This document shows, one piece after another, positions 62,001-64,000 of a DNA stretch of 64,000 bases. Under the pieces are notes generated by a model that did not search any database, was not told where the DNA came from, and saw nothing but the letters and a program-made list of their open reading frames with translations. The first letter of the stretch is position 1, and each line of letters begins with the position of its first letter. The translations under genes were made by a program, and so were the position numbers. Source of the DNA: Halieaceae bacterium UBA5044 (GTDB lineage: Bacteria > Pseudomonadota > Gammaproteobacteria > Pseudomonadales > Halieaceae); the NCBI GenBank assembly GCA_002416125.1, contig DIBU01000003.1:39714-103713 (forward strand). Direction: 5' to 3'.

Positions 62001-62567
62001 TCAGGCGCGCGGCAGGGTTACGCCGCGCTGCCCCTGGTATTTGCCACCGCGGTCGCGATAGCTGGTCTCACACACTTCATCCGATTCGAAGAACAGCATC
62101 TGGGCGACGCCCTCATTCGCATAGATCTTCGCCGGCAAGGTCGTGGTGTTGGAGAACTCCAGCGTCACATGCCCCTCCCACTCCGGCTCCAGGGGCGTGA
62201 CATTAACGATTATGCCGCAGCGGGCATACGTGGACTTGCCCAGGCAGATCGTCAACACATTGCGCGGAATGCGAAAGTATTCAACGGTCACCGCCAGCGC
62301 AAAGGAATTGGGTGGAATCACGCACACATCACCGCGCACGTCCACGAAGCTGTTCTCGTCGAAGGCCTTGGGGTCCACCGTCGCGGAGTTGATGTTGGTG
62401 AACACCTTGAAATGGTCGGAGCAGCGCACGTCGTACCCATAGCTGGATGTACCGTAGGAGATCAGCCGGCGATCTCCGTCGTTGCGCACCTGGCTCGGCT
62501 CAAAGGGCTCGATCATGCCGTGTTGCTCCGCCATGCGGCGAATCCATTTGTCTGCCTTGATACTCAC
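62001..62567 (-). CDS. dcd: dCTP deaminase
   Basis: Converts dCTP to dUTP for thymidylate synthesis. The 188-residue product has the family start MSIKADKWIRRMA, the SYGTSSYGYDVR stretch, GKSTYARCGI, and the catalytic Glu in PLEPEWEGHVTLEFSNTT. The C-terminal GKYQGQRGVTLPRA closes the active site. It follows mrp by 17 bases on the same strand. Confidence 0.97.
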   Translation of the reverse strand: MSIKADKWIRRMAEQHGMIEPFEPSQVRNDGDRRLISYGTSSYGYDVRCSDHFKVFTNINSATVDPKAFDENSFVDVRGDVCVIPPNSFALAVTVEYFRIPRNVLTICLGKSTYARCGIIVNVTPLEPEWEGHVTLEFSNTTTLPAKIYANEGVAQMLFFESDEVCETSYRDRGGKYQGQRGVTLPRA

Positions 62568-62584
62568 GCTGTCTTACGCTCCGG

Positions 62585-63400
62585 TCAGTCGTCAGTTATT
62601 CGAATAGTGGGCACCTGCGAGTCTCCCGCGGACGCTGTACCCGACAGTGCCGCCTGAATGGCGCGCGCGGCCGAAAGATAAAGCTGCGCCTCGGCGGAGT
62701 CGGGTGCCGCCACGACGGTAGGGGTGCCGCTGTCAGTCTGCTCCCGTATCGACAGCGCCAGGGGCAGGCTCGCCAGCAGCGGCACGCCGTAGTCCCGGGA
62801 CACACGCTCGCCGCCCTCGCTGCCGAAGATATGTTCGACGTGGCCGCACTGGCCGCAGACATGTACTGCCATGTTCTCGACAATGCCCAGGATGGGCACA
62901 TCCACCTTGCGAAACATCTCGATACCCTTGCGCGCGTCCAGCAGGGCAATGTCCTGCGGTGTGGTCACGATGACGGCACCCGCGACCGTGGCCTTTTGCG
63001 ACAGGGTGAGCTGTATGTCACCCGTGCCCGGTGGCATGTCAATCACCAGGTAGTCCAGCTCCCCCCAGAGTGTCTGCTCCAGCATCTGCACCAGGGCACC
63101 TCCGGCCATGGGACCACGCCAGACCATCGGCGTGCGCTCGCTGGCGAGGAAACCCATCGACATGGTTTTCAAGCCGTGCGCCATGACCGGCAGCAGCCAC
63201 TTGCCATCCTTCTGCTCCGGCTTGGTGCCCTCGGCGATGCCCAGCATGCGCTGCTGACTCGGCCCGTAGATATCGGCATCGAGCAGGCCCACGCGGCTGC
63301 CCAGTGACTGCAGCGCCAGGGCCAGATTAACTGCTGTGGTCGATTTACCCACGCCGCCCTTGCCTGAGGCAACGGCGATAATGTGCCTGATTGTGTTCAT
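62585..63400 (-). CDS. mrp: Mrp/ApbC iron-sulfur cluster carrier, short form
   Basis: P-loop ATPase that carries Fe-S clusters to apo-proteins. The 271-residue product begins with the deviant Walker A VASGKGGVGKST, then DADIYGPSQQRMLG, and has the CxxC cluster motif in VHVCGQCGHVEHIFG. The N-terminal MIP18/DUF59 domain of E. coli Mrp is missing. Upstream in-frame sequence to 63559 shows no such domain, so ATG at 63400 is taken as start, though its ribosome site is weak. It is divergent from metG, as in many gammaproteobacteria. Confidence 0.93.
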   Translation of the reverse strand: MNTIRHIIAVASGKGGVGKSTTAVNLALALQSLGSRVGLLDADIYGPSQQRMLGIAEGTKPEQKDGKWLLPVMAHGLKTMSMGFLASERTPMVWRGPMAGGALVQMLEQTLWGELDYLVIDMPPGTGDIQLTLSQKATVAGAVIVTTPQDIALLDARKGIEMFRKVDVPILGIVENMAVHVCGQCGHVEHIFGSEGGERVSRDYGVPLLASLPLALSIREQTDSGTPTVVAAPDSAEAQLYLSAARAIQAALSGTASAGDSQVPTIRITDD

Positions 63401-63490
63401 GACTGCCGGGATCCGTGAAATGCGCGTACCGGCGGGGAGGAAGGCCCCGCGTATGGCTTGGCAGTATAGGCAGTTGCAGGGGCCCCGACA

Positions 63491-63519
63491 ATGACTGAGG
63501 AGCCCAAACCCGCTATGAT
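63491..63519 (+). promoter_or_regulatory. Probable metG promoter
   Basis: ATGACT (63491-63496) and TATGAT (63514-63519) are separated by 17 bases, giving a fair sigma-70 promoter. It ends 40 bases before the metG start. Confidence 0.5.
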
Positions 63520-63559
63520 ACGCCCCCCTTTTTCTGAACTGCAGGGAATCGACAAGCAC

Positions 63560-64000
63560 ATGCCGGACAGCCGCGCGCGCAAGATACTGGTCACCAGCGC
63601 CCTACCCTATGCCAACGGCCCACTGCATCTGGGCCACATGCTGGAGATGGTGCAGACCGACATCTGGGTTCGCTTCCAGAAGTCGCGCGGCCACGACTGC
63701 CTCTACGTATGTGCCGACGATGCGCACGGTACCGCCATCATGCTCACAGCCGAGAAGCTGGGCATCACCCCCGAGCAGCAGATTGCAAAGATCAAGGCAG
63801 AACACGAGCGGGACGCAGCGGGCTTCTGCATAGGGTTCGACAACTACTACAGCACCCACTCCGAGGAAAACCGCTACTGGAGCGAGGAAATCTACCGTCG
63901 CCTGCAGGCCAACGGGCACATCACGCGCCGCGATATCGTGCAGGCCTTCGACCCCGAAAAGCAGCTTTTTCTCGCGGATCGCTTTATCAAGGGCACCTGT
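63560..64000 (+). CDS. metG: Methionyl-tRNA synthetase, N-terminal part (cut by window edge)
   Basis: Charges tRNA-Met with methionine. The first 147 codons are in the window. They show VTSALPYANGPLHLGHMLE with the HIGH-type ATP motif (HLGH), then CADDAHGTAIMLTAEKLG and the FDNYYSTHSEENRYW stretch that are highly conserved in MetG. ATG at 63560 gives the standard short N terminus. The KMSKS loop and zinc region lie beyond the window. Confidence 0.97.
   Translation, partial: MPDSRARKILVTSALPYANGPLHLGHMLEMVQTDIWVRFQKSRGHDCLYVCADDAHGTAIMLTAEKLGITPEQQIAKIKAEHERDAAGFCIGFDNYYSTHSEENRYWSEEIYRRLQANGHITRRDIVQAFDPEKQLFLADRFIKGTC

Overview
This is a GC-rich, gene-dense stretch of a gammaproteobacterial chromosome. 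Gene content suggests a marine member of the Cellvibrionales/Halieaceae type, but that placement is inference: no rRNA gene is present. The clues are a TonB-dependent receptor, Na+-coupled amino-acid transporters, acyl-CoA dehydrogenase/SDR/ketosteroid-isomerase genes, a full type II secretion operon, and the purM-purN / DUF2066-perM-hda arrangement seen in many gammaproteobacteria. No tRNA, IS element, prophage, CRISPR array or integron was found. No intergenic gap exceeds 300 bases; the longest lies between an SDR and an acyl-CoA dehydrogenase at 8604-8865.

Layout. 1-4371: a TonB-dependent receptor cut by the window edge, msrA, then a small ORF, a VWA-like protein, a membrane J-domain protein, a hypothetical gene and htpX. 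4349-11616: an EthD/SDR pair, a DUF1499 protein with a periplasmic HtrA-type protease, a second SDR, and divergent from it two acyl-CoA dehydrogenases plus a ketosteroid-isomerase-like protein with the KSI catalytic residues. This looks like a lipid or steroid catabolic module. 11623-16369: an arsR-RND pump-adaptor operon whose promoter carries a palindromic operator. 16440-19655: a class II aldolase-like protein, a membrane-anchored CX5R phosphatase and a cardiolipin synthase. 19679-24308: two Na+/amino-acid transporters and an aminopeptidase P.

24339-36065: a complete gspC-D-E-F-G-H-I-J-K-L-M-N operon on the minus strand, followed by a rubredoxin gene. No prepilin peptidase is present here. 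36203-42427: cysK, an acetyltransferase/quinone-oxidoreductase pair, an SrmB-like RNA helicase and oligopeptidase A. 42437-44606: a PTPS-fold protein lacking the usual catalytic residues, divergent from an SDR and a YhhQ-type transporter. 44727-48003: a three-gene phosphorelay made of a response regulator, an Hpt protein and a soluble hybrid kinase. 48251-55390: amino-acid/2-oxoacid metabolism, with a Leu/Val-type dehydrogenase, fused indolepyruvate:ferredoxin oxidoreductase, an Lrp-type regulator, a YbdL-like aminotransferase and a YafV-like omega-amidase. 55428-64000: an OmpA-family protein, hda, perM, DUF2066, purM, purN, DUF3108, dcd, mrp and the start of metG.

Most genes are ordinary. 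No wholly new system is obvious. The parts most worth study are the PTPS-like/SDR/transporter locus (42437-44606), the two-subunit acyl-CoA dehydrogenase with KSI (8866-11616), the thiol-type ArsR switch on an RND pump (15997-16369), and the phosphatase-cardiolipin synthase pair (17299-19655).
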